NCBI GenBank assembly: GCA_964567745.1
Contig: CAZMNY010000004.1
Location: 124,001 to 188,000 of the forward strand
DNA: 64,000 nucleotides
Direction: 5' to 3'
DNA from: CAZMNY01 sp964567745
GTDB taxonomy: Bacteria; Planctomycetota; Planctomycetia; Pirellulales; Pirellulaceae
The position numbers and the translations under genes were made by a program. Shown here one piece after another: positions 8,773-17,688 of the stretch; positions within the stretch are counted from its first letter, which is position 1; each line of letters opens with the position of its first letter. The notes below the pieces were generated by a model. That model saw nothing but the letters and a program-made list of their open reading frames with translations. It ran no database searches and was not told where the DNA came from.

Positions 8773-11700
8773 ATGAATCGATTGACGCGCGTTAATCTCA
8801 TCGGCCTTGTGGTCATCGTCGCCAGTATGTGCTGTCAGTTGACCTGTCAGTTGACGGGCGCGGAGGAGCCAGAATCGTCCCCGCCTCGGAAAGCAAGCGT
8901 TGATTTCGTAAACGACGTTTATCCGATTCTTCGCCGTTCGTGCATTGAGTGTCACGGTCCAAAGAAACAGGAAGGCGACTTCCGACTGGATCAGCTCGAG
9001 TCGGCTCTTGAGTCCGGCGCGATTGAAGTTGGCGAGCTGGACGATAGCGAACTGTTGCGTCGAGTCGGGCTGCCGCGAGGGCACGATGAAGTCATGCCGC
9101 CAATCGGCGACCCGCTATCGAAGCGTCAAGTTGCCACGATTCGCAAGTGGATTCGACAAGGCGCGAAATGGCCGGAGCAGTTTGATATCGAGAGTCATTG
9201 GGCCTACGTGGTGCCTCAGCGTCCCAAGACGCCGGCCGTTGCTGAAGCCGATTGGGGGCGTTCGGCGATTGACTATTTCGTTCTGAGACGACTGAAGCGA
9301 GAAGGCCTCGCACCTTCTCCGCAAGCGGATCCGGCGAAACTCGTTCGACGAGTTTACGTCGACCTAATTGGACTGCCGCCAACGCCGCAAGAGGTCAATG
9401 CGTTTGTTTCCGATCCGTCCGACAAGCGATTTGAGAAGCTCGTTGACGACCTTTTGAAACGACCTCAATTTGGCGAGCGATGGGCGCGGCCGTGGCTGGA
9501 CGTGGCGCGATACGCCGACTCGCACGGTTTTCAACGCGATAACCTACGCAATGTCTGGGCCTATCGTGACTGGGTGATTCGGTCACTCAATGACGACATG
9601 CCATTCGATCAGTTTACCATCGAGCAGATTGCGGGCGACTTGCTTCCAAACGCGACCGAGTCGCAAAAGATCGCGACCGGCTTTCACCGCTGCACGCCGA
9701 CCAACGTCGAAGCGGGGTCATTGCCGGAGGAGACGCGTATTGAGCAAGTCATCGACCGAGTCAACACGACAGGCGCTGTCTGGCTAGGGACAACGCTCGA
9801 ATGCTGTCAGTGCCACGAGCACAAATACGATCCGTTCGACCAGAAGGACTACTACCAGCTGCTCGCGTATTTTAACAACACGGAAATGGAAGCCGATCGC
9901 GCCAGCAAGTCGCCCAGCTCCATCGCGTTCAAGGGGCCGAAAATGGCGCTGTCCAATCCGCAGCGCGACGCGAAGCGGAAGGAGCTGCAGGGTCAAATCG
10001 CCGCCGCCAAAGCCCGTCTGGCGGAACGACGCAAGGCATTGAATGCAGAACTAAAGAACTGGGCAACGGTGTTTGCCAAGGAGGCGACCGACGCGCCGAC
10101 GTCTCACGTGCTGGACGTCGTGAGTTTTGAATCGCAGGGTACGACGGACACCTTTAAGCGGCTCGACGACAGTTCGATTCTATTGGTCGGCAACGATCCG
10201 CCTGACGTCGACACTTACACTGTCCGAGTCCGCGCCGAAATGTCTGGTGTCCGAGCATTCAAGCTGGAAACGCTGAAGCACGACACGTTGCCTGGCAAGG
10301 GACCTGGGCGGGGCGACCCGGTTCGGCGTAATTTTGTGCTGGACAATTTTTCCTGCGAGTTAGTCCCGGTCGCGGATGCGAAGAGCCGCGGCGACCAGCC
10401 GGCAGCGAAAAAACTAAAATTCTCGACGGCGAAAGCGGACTTTGCTCAGAAGAAATGGAACGCCGCCGGCGCGCTGTCCGATAAACCGCGGACCGGTTGG
10501 GCGATCGCTCCCGAATTCAACGACCCTCATTGGGCTATGTTCATTCTGGACGAACCGCTAGAGATTGACGGCGAGCAGGAACTGGTCTTTCGGCTGAAAC
10601 AAACCTACGGCCAAGCGAGAACCATCGGTTGCTTCCGACTTTCCGCCGTGACTGGAAATCTCAACGCGGAATCGGTCTCGGAAGCCGTCGTTGCCGCAGC
10701 CAAGAAACCAGCGGCCAAGTGGTCGAAAGCGGATCGCAAAGCGTTGCTCGATTATCGAGCCAGTGAAGATCGGGAAACGAAAGAGTTGAAGGCGGAATCT
10801 GCGAAGCTGCAAAAAGACCTTGGCAAGGTCGTTGCCGACACCACGCTTGTCATGATCGAGATGGAAAAGCCTCGCACGTCGACCGTATTTCAGCGAGGCA
10901 ACTATCGCAAACCGGGCGAACGTGTTCAGGCCGGAACGCCGGCTGCACTTCACACCGCATCGCAAGGTCCGCCAAACCGTTTGACTCTGGCGCGGTGGCT
11001 CGTCGACCGCAAGAACCCGCTCGTGGCCAGGGTGACTGTCAATCGCTGGTGGGCGGAGATCTTCGGCCAAGGCATCGTCCCGACGGTCGAAGATTTCGGC
11101 GCCAAAGGTGATTCGCCATCCCACCCGGACTTGCTCGACTGGCTCGCGGTTGAGTTCATGGAGAACGGATGGTCGATGAAGAAACTACTGAAGACGATCG
11201 TCATGTCCTCGACGTATCAGCAGTCGTCGAAAGTCAGCCGGAAACTGTTCGAGCTGGATGACACCAATACGCTGCTCGCCCGCGGACCTCGGCTGCGAAT
11301 GTCGGCCGAGATGATTCGCGACAATGCTCTGGCCATTTCCGGTCTGCTTGATTTGAAGCAATTTGGACCGCCGATTTATCCCTACCAACCCGATGGGATC
11401 TGGTCGAAGGTCGGAGGAACGGCGTACCGATACGAAGTCAGTCCGGGTAGCGAACAGCATCGGCGAGGCGTCTATGTCGTGTTGAAGCGCGGGTCGCCTT
11501 ACCCGAGCTTCGTCAACTTCGATGCGACGGCGAGGCTGGCCTGCACTGTGAAACGATCGCGAACCAACACGCCACTGCAGGCTCTGACACTACTGAATGA
11601 CCCGGTCTACGTCGAAGCAGCGAAGGCGCTGGCGAAACGAGTAACATCGGATCTGTCGAAGTCGACGCTCGATGAGCAGATTAACTTTGGTTTTCAGATT

Positions 11701-11880
11701 TGCACCGGCCGGCCGCCGACGGATTCAGAGCGAAAAGCGCTTCGCGGTCTGTACGACGCGACGCTCGCTGCCGAGATGGCGGCGGAGAAGAAATTAGACC
11801 GAGAGGCCGCTAGGGCCAACGCTTGGTACAACGTGGCGACTGTGCTGCTCAACCTGCACGAGACGATAACGAAAGACTGA
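8773..11880 (+). CDS. DUF1549/DUF1553 protein with planctomycete cytochrome C domain (PSCyt1)
   Basis: A large secreted protein (1035 residues from the preferred start) of a planctomycete hallmark family. Order: signal peptide (about 1-28), PSCyt1 domain with the haem motif C-I-E-C-H at about residue 60, DUF1549 (about 140-350; S-A-I-D-Y-F-V-L-R-R-L and F-G-E-R-W-A-R-P-W-L-D-V-A-R-Y-A-D-S), a variable middle with coiled-coil-like stretches, then DUF1553 (about 730-1020; R-L-T-L-A-R-W-L-V-D and N-P-L-V-A-R-V-T-V-N-R-W-W). I choose the ATG at 8773 rather than 8671 because it begins directly at a signal peptide. It is paired with the DUF1501 gene 105 bases downstream. The biochemical role is not established; links to polysaccharide degradation or extracellular redox chemistry are inference. 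Confidence 0.92.
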   Translation: MNRLTRVNLIGLVVIVASMCCQLTCQLTGAEEPESSPPRKASVDFVNDVYPILRRSCIECHGPKKQEGDFRLDQLESALESGAIEVGELDDSELLRRVGLPRGHDEVMPPIGDPLSKRQVATIRKWIRQGAKWPEQFDIESHWAYVVPQRPKTPAVAEADWGRSAIDYFVLRRLKREGLAPSPQADPAKLVRRVYVDLIGLPPTPQEVNAFVSDPSDKRFEKLVDDLLKRPQFGERWARPWLDVARYADSHGFQRDNLRNVWAYRDWVIRSLNDDMPFDQFTIEQIAGDLLPNATESQKIATGFHRCTPTNVEAGSLPEETRIEQVIDRVNTTGAVWLGTTLECCQCHEHKYDPFDQKDYYQLLAYFNNTEMEADRASKSPSSIAFKGPKMALSNPQRDAKRKELQGQIAAAKARLAERRKALNAELKNWATVFAKEATDAPTSHVLDVVSFESQGTTDTFKRLDDSSILLVGNDPPDVDTYTVRVRAEMSGVRAFKLETLKHDTLPGKGPGRGDPVRRNFVLDNFSCELVPVADAKSRGDQPAAKKLKFSTAKADFAQKKWNAAGALSDKPRTGWAIAPEFNDPHWAMFILDEPLEIDGEQELVFRLKQTYGQARTIGCFRLSAVTGNLNAESVSEAVVAAAKKPAAKWSKADRKALLDYRASEDRETKELKAESAKLQKDLGKVVADTTLVMIEMEKPRTSTVFQRGNYRKPGERVQAGTPAALHTASQGPPNRLTLARWLVDRKNPLVARVTVNRWWAEIFGQGIVPTVEDFGAKGDSPSHPDLLDWLAVEFMENGWSMKKLLKTIVMSSTYQQSSKVSRKLFELDDTNTLLARGPRLRMSAEMIRDNALAISGLLDLKQFGPPIYPYQPDGIWSKVGGTAYRYEVSPGSEQHRRGVYVVLKRGSPYPSFVNFDATARLACTVKRSRTNTPLQALTLLNDPVYVEAAKALAKRVTSDLSKSTLDEQINFGFQICTGRPPTDSERKALRGLYDATLAAEMAAEKKLDREAARANAWYNVATVLLNLHETITKD

Positions 11881-11985
11881 CAACCGCGAGATTTCGATGG
11901 ATTGTTCATTCTCGACTTGCCAGTCGATCCTGTGATTCGGCAATGAGCTGGCCAGAAAATTAGCGAAATTCGCAAGAGGATTCCA

Positions 11986-13389
11986 ATGTCTGACGCATTC
12001 TTAAATTCCTCCAACCGCCGCGCGTTTTTGAATTCGTGCGGGATTGGGTTTGGCGGGATAGCACTGGCTTCGGTCTTGAACGGCGAAGCGGATGCTGTAT
12101 TGGGACAGCCGCATTTTGCGCCGAAGGCGAAGCATGTGATCTACCTGCACATGATCGGCGCCCCGTCGCATCTCGACATGTACGACGAGAAGCCCGAACT
12201 GAAGAAGCGGCACAACGAACCATGTCCGCCCGAAGTGACGAAGGACCGCGATTTTGCATTCATTGGAAAAACGTCGACACTGGCCGGTTCGCCGTGGAAG
12301 TTTTCGAAACATGGTGAGAGCGGCCAGACGCTGTCGGAGTTGTTGCCGCATCTCGGCGAAGTTGTCGACGACATGGCGATAGTTCGCTCGCTTCACAACG
12401 AGGAGATCAATCACGCGCCGGCGCAAATGTTCCTCCACTCCGGATTTGGCCGAGGTGGTCGACCGAGTTTAGGATCCTGGGTGACGTATGGGCTCGGCTC
12501 GGCGAACAAAGACTTACCCGGCTACGTCGTCCTGCTCAGCGGACCGGCCGGAGGCGCCGGAACCAGCATGTGGTCGTCTGGCTTTCTGCCGAGCGTGCAT
12601 CAGGGGATTCGATTCCGATCACAGGGCGATCCGGTGCTGTTTTTGTCCTCGCCCAAGGGGCAAACGCCAGCCGCTCGGCGACGTGTGCTCGACACGTTAA
12701 AGGAATTGAACCAGGAGCAGTTTCAAGCGACTGGCGACCCAGAGATTGAAACTCGCATCAGTCAATATGAACTGGCGTATAGAATGCAGACGTCCGTTCC
12801 CGAGTTGATGGGAATTGGCGGGGAGACGAAGGAGACGCTCGAGGCCTATGGCGCTCAACCCGGCAAGGCTTCGTTCGCCAACAATTGCCTACTCGCTCGC
12901 CGTCTCGTGGAGCGCGGAGTCCGGCTGGTTGAGCTGTACGACTCGGATTGGGACCATCACGGCGGCATCGAAAAGCGGTTGCCGGCAAAGTGCAAGGAAA
13001 CCGACAAGCCTATCGCCGCTCTGCTGAAGGACCTAAAGCAGCGAGGCCTCTTGAAAGACACGCTCGTCGTGTGGGGATCTGAATTCGGTCGGACTCCACT
13101 ACGCCAGGGTGGCAACGCGAAAGACAAAGGCTTGTCCGGCCGCGATCATCACAAGGATGCTTTCACGATGTGGCTGGCGGGCGGCGGCATTAAGGGTGGC
13201 GTCAGTCATGGTCAATCGGACGAATTCGGCATGGATGTCGCCGAGAACGGCGTCCATGTGCACGATCTCAACGCCACCATTCTGCACCTGTTGGGAATGG
13301 ACCACGAGCGTCTGACCTATCGTTATCAAGGCCGCGAATTCCGGCTCACCGACGTCGAAGGCACGGTCGTTCACGACATCATCTCGTAG
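11986..13389 (+). CDS. DUF1501 family protein (sulfatase-like fold, Tat-type N-terminus)
   Basis: A 467-residue partner of the preceding DUF1553 protein. The N-terminus has N-R-R-A-F-L-N-S-C-G-I-G-F-G-G, a twin-arginine-like export signal. DUF1501 proteins share the alkaline phosphatase/sulfatase fold. Conserved family blocks seen include M-I-G-A-P-S-H-L-D-M-Y-D near residue 54, the S-L-G-S-W-V-T-Y-G-L-G segment, R-G-V-R-L-V-E-L-Y-D, W-G-S-E-F-G-R-T-P and G-R-D-H-H-K-D-A-F-T-M-W-L-A-G-G-G. The histidine/aspartate-rich GRDHH region probably binds metal. The substrate is unknown. It lies 105 bases downstream on the same strand, probably in one transcript. Confidence 0.92.
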   Translation: MSDAFLNSSNRRAFLNSCGIGFGGIALASVLNGEADAVLGQPHFAPKAKHVIYLHMIGAPSHLDMYDEKPELKKRHNEPCPPEVTKDRDFAFIGKTSTLAGSPWKFSKHGESGQTLSELLPHLGEVVDDMAIVRSLHNEEINHAPAQMFLHSGFGRGGRPSLGSWVTYGLGSANKDLPGYVVLLSGPAGGAGTSMWSSGFLPSVHQGIRFRSQGDPVLFLSSPKGQTPAARRRVLDTLKELNQEQFQATGDPEIETRISQYELAYRMQTSVPELMGIGGETKETLEAYGAQPGKASFANNCLLARRLVERGVRLVELYDSDWDHHGGIEKRLPAKCKETDKPIAALLKDLKQRGLLKDTLVVWGSEFGRTPLRQGGNAKDKGLSGRDHHKDAFTMWLAGGGIKGGVSHGQSDEFGMDVAENGVHVHDLNATILHLLGMDHERLTYRYQGREFRLTDVEGTVVHDIIS

Positions 13390-13578
13390 CCACATTACGT
13401 TGATGGCAGCGAACGTTCACGAAGACGCCTGGGCGTCAGATTTCGTAGCGTCGAACCCCCGCGTGAGCTATGCTTGCATAGCGATTCTGTGCGCCGTTTC
13501 TTGCACGTACCGCTTGGGACGTCAGGCTACGGGCCGCGAAAAGTCACAAAGAGACACGAAGAGGAAGTCTCTCCATTC

Positions 13579-13758
13579 TTCACCCTGTCGATCATGTTTA
13601 TCCTGTCCAATTCAAAAACGCCATCAAGAATGGACAGGATCAACATGATCGACAGGATAGGACGGCAGGCTTGTCACGCGGAGACGCGGAGAGCGCGAAG
13701 AAGCGTATAGGAAATCGGATTCGTTTAATCCGTTTAACCCGTCGCCGCAGGCAAGGCC
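13579..13758 (-). repeat. Interspersed repeat, copy B, inverted relative to copy A
   Basis: Read on the minus strand, this segment matches 4921-5092 closely: gccttgcctg, cgacgggttaaacg, acgcttctt, gctctccgcg, cgtgacaagcctgccgtcct, and a terminal hairpin built on atcatgttgatcctgtcc and its complement. The hairpin arms here are about 13581-13609 and 13631-13659. It occupies most of the 420-base gap between a DUF1501 gene and phnW; nothing else is seen in that gap. Confidence 0.82.
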
Positions 13759-13809
13759 GCGTTGAAAAACGTAGAGCCTCGCATTCTTCGCGGCCCCTTT
13801 ATTCGCGGC

Positions 13810-14970
13810 CTAGAGCTCAAACCCCATCTCATTGATCACACTTGAGACAGCGAGCAGCAGCGCGTCGATATCGCGAGGGAACAGTCGGCCGATATTTCCG
13901 ATCCGGAAACAAGCCGCGCCCGTGACCTTGCCGGGATAAATGACCATGCCGCGATCAGAAAGTTTGTCATAGAAGGTTTGGAAATCGAATCGTTCGTCTT
14001 CAGGGCAATGAAACGTCGTGATGATGTGACTCATCAGCTCACGAGACAGAAACGGCTGGAATCCCAACTTCTCCATACTCCGAATCAGGACGCGATGATT
14101 CGCTTCATAGCGCGCCTGACGAGCTGCCGCGCCGCCCTCGGCGAAGAACTCACGCAGGGCAACTTGGAAGGCGAGTAGAACTTGATTCGGCGGCGTGAAT
14201 CGAAATTTGCCACCATCTTCAAACGCTTGCCATTGGTCGGCGAGATCAAGACTGTGACTGCGAGCCCAGGCACCGACTCGCGACTGCTCAAGCAACTCGC
14301 GGCGAGCGAAGATAAAACTAAACCCCGGCACGCCTTCGATGCATTTGTTGGCGCTGGAAATGAGCGCGTCGACGCCCACCGATTCGAAGTCGATTGGGTA
14401 CGCGCCAAAGCTACTCATCGCGTCGACAATAAACCGCCGGCCCGCCGCGCGAACGGCTTCGCCGACACCGCCGAGCTCGTTCAGCAACCCGGTCGTCGTC
14501 TCACAATGAATCATCGAGACGGTGTGAATCGACGAGTCGGCTGCAAGCGTCTCCTCCACGACTCGCGCGTCGGCACGTTCATTTTCGGCGAATCGAATCG
14601 GAACGACGTCGATACCCAGTTTCTTGGCGATCGTCACGATCCGTTCGCCATAGGCACCGTTGGCGACGACGGCCAGCTTGCCTTGCCTGGGAGTCAGTGA
14701 GCCAATGGCCGACTCGACGCCGAAGCTCCCGCTGCCCTGCATCAGCGTGCATTCCCAGCCGCCTGCCTGATCAACGCCGCCAACATTGAGAAGACCGTCG
14801 CGAATCTCCTTCACGAGACGTCGCAGCGGAGCGTCCCAAGCGCCGATGTCGTGGCACATCGCCTGTTTCACAGCGAGAGACGTTGTCAGCGGACCCGGTG
14901 TAAACAGCCTTGGATCGAAAGCGCTGGGAAACTCGTCATCATGTGCATCGTTCGGTTCGAAATCGGCCAA
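13810..14970 (-). CDS. phnW: 2-aminoethylphosphonate--pyruvate transaminase
   Basis: This PLP enzyme transfers the amino group of 2-aminoethylphosphonate to pyruvate, giving phosphonoacetaldehyde and alanine. It is 386 residues long, close to the usual 360-370, with a short N-terminal extension before F-T-P-G-P-L-T-T-S. The PLP lysine lies in S-S-A-N-K-C-I-E-G-V-P-G, a sequence characteristic of PhnW among class V aminotransferases. H-C-E-T-T-T-G-L-L-N and V-D-A-M-S-S-F-G-A are also typical. It is the last gene of a three-gene minus-strand operon: phnX ends 56 bases upstream and encodes the next enzyme of the pathway, which makes the assignment firm. Confidence 0.95.
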   Translation of the reverse strand: MADFEPNDAHDDEFPSAFDPRLFTPGPLTTSLAVKQAMCHDIGAWDAPLRRLVKEIRDGLLNVGGVDQAGGWECTLMQGSGSFGVESAIGSLTPRQGKLAVVANGAYGERIVTIAKKLGIDVVPIRFAENERADARVVEETLAADSSIHTVSMIHCETTTGLLNELGGVGEAVRAAGRRFIVDAMSSFGAYPIDFESVGVDALISSANKCIEGVPGFSFIFARRELLEQSRVGAWARSHSLDLADQWQAFEDGGKFRFTPPNQVLLAFQVALREFFAEGGAAARQARYEANHRVLIRSMEKLGFQPFLSRELMSHIITTFHCPEDERFDFQTFYDKLSDRGMVIYPGKVTGAACFRIGNIGRLFPRDIDALLLAVSSVINEMGFEL

Positions 14971-15026
14971 CGGCTCACCTCCGGCTACTACCGGGCAACA
15001 GAATCGGTTCGGCAGCGTCGACCTCG

Positions 15027-15866
15027 TTAGGGCTTCTCGCCGCGACTGAGCCGCATGTTAATGTCGGAGATGACAGGTTCGATGTCCGCGATCGAATCGA
15101 TAACGTAATGGGCACCGGCTTCTCGCAACATCTTTTTCGAACGATCATGTCGGCGCTCGATCTCGTCCTCGCTTAACGTTGCTTCCTCGTCCAAGGTGTT
15201 GATCAACATGTAGTTGCTATATCTCGACACGCCGATTGCCCAACAGCCGGCGTTGAGCCCCTCGCCGACTCCGCCCACGGTATCGTCCACTTTGACGACC
15301 GACTCGATGGGCCAAGCGTCCAGCAAGTCGAGGTTCTTATAAACCATGAATGGTTTCGGCCGGGCGCCGTTATCCACTTCGTCGCCCGCGACGGTCGCAT
15401 CAGGACGAAATCCTTGTTGTATTGCCGCTTCCAACAGGACATCGACCATCACCCGAGTAAAGCCCGTTGAAACTCCGATCTTGATTCCATCGGCCTGGAG
15501 TCGCTGAGTCACTTCGGCGATGCCGGGGAGCAAGTCCGTATATTTCGGAAGGCAAGCAACCTGAGCCGGAACGAAATGGGCGAACATCCGCTCGACATCC
15601 CCTTGGTCCGGCAACTTCCCATGAACTTCGCGCCATCGTTCTCGAATGACTGGGTCCAAGGTCAATTGTTCGATATGCAAATCCTTACGCAAACCCATCG
15701 GCCCGCGCGCCTCGTTCATCGAGATCTCGACGCCCTGGTTCTTGAACACTTCGACGAAAACAACCGCCGGGGCGATCACATACGCATCGGCTGTTGTTCC
15801 TGACCAGTCGAGCACCAAGGTTTTCACTGCGCCGCGGTATTCTCGGCGGAACCTGAAATCGGACAT
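15027..15866 (-). CDS. phnX: Phosphonoacetaldehyde hydrolase (phosphonatase)
   Basis: This HAD-superfamily enzyme cleaves the carbon-phosphorus bond of phosphonoacetaldehyde to acetaldehyde and phosphate. The nucleophilic aspartate sits in L-D-W-S-G-T-T-A-D near residue 20. The Schiff-base lysine specific to phosphonatases is in P-M-G-L-R-K-D-L-H at about residue 62. Later HAD motifs appear as G-V-S-T-G-F-T-R and V-K-V-D-D-T-V-G-G-V-G-E-G. The length of 279 residues is normal. It sits between phnW and an aldehyde dehydrogenase gene, all on the minus strand with short gaps, and forms the standard phosphonatase route with PhnW. Confidence 0.95.
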   Translation of the reverse strand: MSDFRFRREYRGAVKTLVLDWSGTTADAYVIAPAVVFVEVFKNQGVEISMNEARGPMGLRKDLHIEQLTLDPVIRERWREVHGKLPDQGDVERMFAHFVPAQVACLPKYTDLLPGIAEVTQRLQADGIKIGVSTGFTRVMVDVLLEAAIQQGFRPDATVAGDEVDNGARPKPFMVYKNLDLLDAWPIESVVKVDDTVGGVGEGLNAGCWAIGVSRYSNYMLINTLDEEATLSEDEIERRHDRSKKMLREAGAHYVIDSIADIEPVISDINMRLSRGEKP

Positions 15867-15935
15867 CAGAGGAGCTACTCCAAATCTTGAATAGTGTTAG
15901 ACAAATGAAACGAAGAGCACGCGAGGCGGAAACGG

Positions 15936-17411
15936 TTACGAATCGGACCAATAACGTTCCGTTACCACTTTCTGCTCGGTGAAGAAATCAAATACATATC
16001 TGCCCTGCGATTTGATGTGGGAAAACTGCGATTGCTTCATCCCTCCAAAAGGCAGATGCGCGACGGGGGCTGGAATGCCAACATTGACTCCGATCATACC
16101 CGCTTGTGTATGAAGTTTGAACTCGCGAGCGGAGTAACCGCTTTGCGTGTAGATCGACGCCCCGTTGCCGTAGGAATGATCGTTGATGATCTTGATCGCT
16201 TCATCGAGCGTTTCTGCTTTGAGCACGATAAGAACAGGACCAAAAATCTCCGTCCGGTGAATCGACATTCCTGGTTTAACGTCAGTGAAGACAACCGGCC
16301 CAATGAAGAAACCATTTTCGCAGCCAGGCGGCGTAACTTGGCGACCGTCGTAGGCCAGCGTGGCACCTTCTGCGACCCCTTGCTCGACCATTTCGTTGAT
16401 GAACTGCCTGCTCTTTTCCGAAATCACCGGCCCCATCACCATTGGGTTCTCCGCGACTTCCGGGCACAGCGGATTAGCAATTGTGACTTGCTTAGTGGCC
16501 ACGATGAAACGATCACAGACTTCCCGATAGGTTTCGTCTCCAACAGCGACGATCGCCGACGACGCCATGCAGCGTTGGCCCGCACATCCATAGCACGACG
16601 TGATCATGTTTCGCACAACTTCATCGAGACGGGCGTCGGGCATCACGACCAGATGATTCTTGGCACCGCCCATCGCTTGGAATCGTTTGTTTTGGCCCAC
16701 ACACTTTGCCGCCACACTCTGAGCAACCGCCGAGGAGCCGACAACGGACACGCCGACCACTTTGGGATGTTCGACAAAAGCGTCCGCCACTTCAACACGA
16801 CCGCTCAGCAGATTGAAAACGCCCGGCGGCAGATCTGTTTGGTCGATTAGCTCGGTAATCTTCTGCATCGTCAAAGGAACGCGTTCGGATGGCTTGATGA
16901 CGAACGTGTTTCCACTGGCGATCGCATAGGGGATAAACCAGAAAGGCACCATGGCGGGAAAATTGAACGGCGCGATCATCGCGTAAACGCCGCGCGGCAC
17001 CCGCAGCACCTCGCCATCGATTCCGGTGGCGGCGTCGACCAACTTGTCGCCCTGCTGAAGGATGGGAGCGCCGCAGGCCGCCTCACAATTCTCAATCGTA
17101 CGCTTCATTTCGGCGCGAGAATCCGGAAGCGATTTGCCCATTTCCTCTGTCAATGTTCGCGAGATTTCTTCCTCATGCCGCCGCAACAGCTCGACGAGCT
17201 GAAAAATGGGCCGGACTCGATTCGAGGCCGAGACGACTCGCCACTTCCCGAACGCTTGATGGGCCGCTTCGATCGCCCGGTTGGCGTCGGTTGTGGAGGT
17301 GATCGGAGTTCGCCCAATGACCTCGCCCGTGCTTGGATTATGGACGTCGCAAAAGCGCTCCACAGAGGGATCCAACCAATCTCCGCCAACGTAGTTGCGA
17401 ACGGTAATCAA
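15936..17411 (-). CDS. CoA-acylating aldehyde dehydrogenase, methylmalonate-semialdehyde dehydrogenase family
   Basis: An ALDH-superfamily enzyme whose closest pattern is methylmalonate/malonate-semialdehyde dehydrogenase (MmsA/IolA), a CoA-dependent branch. Visible: N-Y-V-G-G-D-W at the start, I-A-P-F-N-F-P-A-M-V-P, catalytic cysteine in Y-G-C-A-G-Q-R-C-M-A, E-I-F-G-P-V-L, and the family-typical G-V-N-V-G-I-P-A-P-V-A near the C-terminus. I choose a TTG start at 17411, preceded by GGAG seven bases upstream, giving 491 residues, the normal family length. The open frame runs back to 17690 through sequence unlike the family, into the next gene. It heads the phnX-phnW operon, so it probably turns the acetaldehyde released by PhnX into acetyl-CoA (inference). 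Confidence 0.85.
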   Translation of the reverse strand: MITVRNYVGGDWLDPSVERFCDVHNPSTGEVIGRTPITSTTDANRAIEAAHQAFGKWRVVSASNRVRPIFQLVELLRRHEEEISRTLTEEMGKSLPDSRAEMKRTIENCEAACGAPILQQGDKLVDAATGIDGEVLRVPRGVYAMIAPFNFPAMVPFWFIPYAIASGNTFVIKPSERVPLTMQKITELIDQTDLPPGVFNLLSGRVEVADAFVEHPKVVGVSVVGSSAVAQSVAAKCVGQNKRFQAMGGAKNHLVVMPDARLDEVVRNMITSCYGCAGQRCMASSAIVAVGDETYREVCDRFIVATKQVTIANPLCPEVAENPMVMGPVISEKSRQFINEMVEQGVAEGATLAYDGRQVTPPGCENGFFIGPVVFTDVKPGMSIHRTEIFGPVLIVLKAETLDEAIKIINDHSYGNGASIYTQSGYSAREFKLHTQAGMIGVNVGIPAPVAHLPFGGMKQSQFSHIKSQGRYVFDFFTEQKVVTERYWSDS

Positions 17412-17640
17412 AACAGAACTCCAATGGCGGCGGTCTTGGGCGAATCGATCGGGCAAGTCGGCCTTGGGCAAGGAAATCTTGGGCAGGGCGTTTGCGTGCC
17501 GAATCGCACCTATGCTACGCCGCCCGACCTGGCGGCTCAACCAGACGTCCGATTCCGCCAAGATAGGCGTCCGTCGATGAACGATCTCGAGCCGAGTTGC
17601 GCGATTCCAATCCGTTTGTTCCGCCGCCGCGAGCCCCCTC

Positions 17641-17662
17641 TGATACAATCGAGGTTGTATCA
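17641..17662. promoter_or_regulatory. Perfect palindrome overlapping an extended -10-like sequence
   Basis: TGATACAA at 17641-17648 and TTGTATCA at 17655-17662 form a perfect 8-bp inverted repeat with a 6-base spacer. The left half, TGATACAAT, resembles an extended -10 box and ends 40 bases before the peroxidase ATG at 17689. The site could be an operator or a promoter in the divergent region 17412-17688; I see no other signal there. Confidence 0.4.
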
Positions 17663-17688
17663 GCCGCCCCAATGAAACGGTTGCTCCC

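Noticed and set aside
15936..17411. Phosphonoacetaldehyde dehydrogenase (PhnY)
   Set aside because: The sequence carries MmsA/IolA-type signatures, and PhnX already consumes phosphonoacetaldehyde; a CoA-acylating role fits better.
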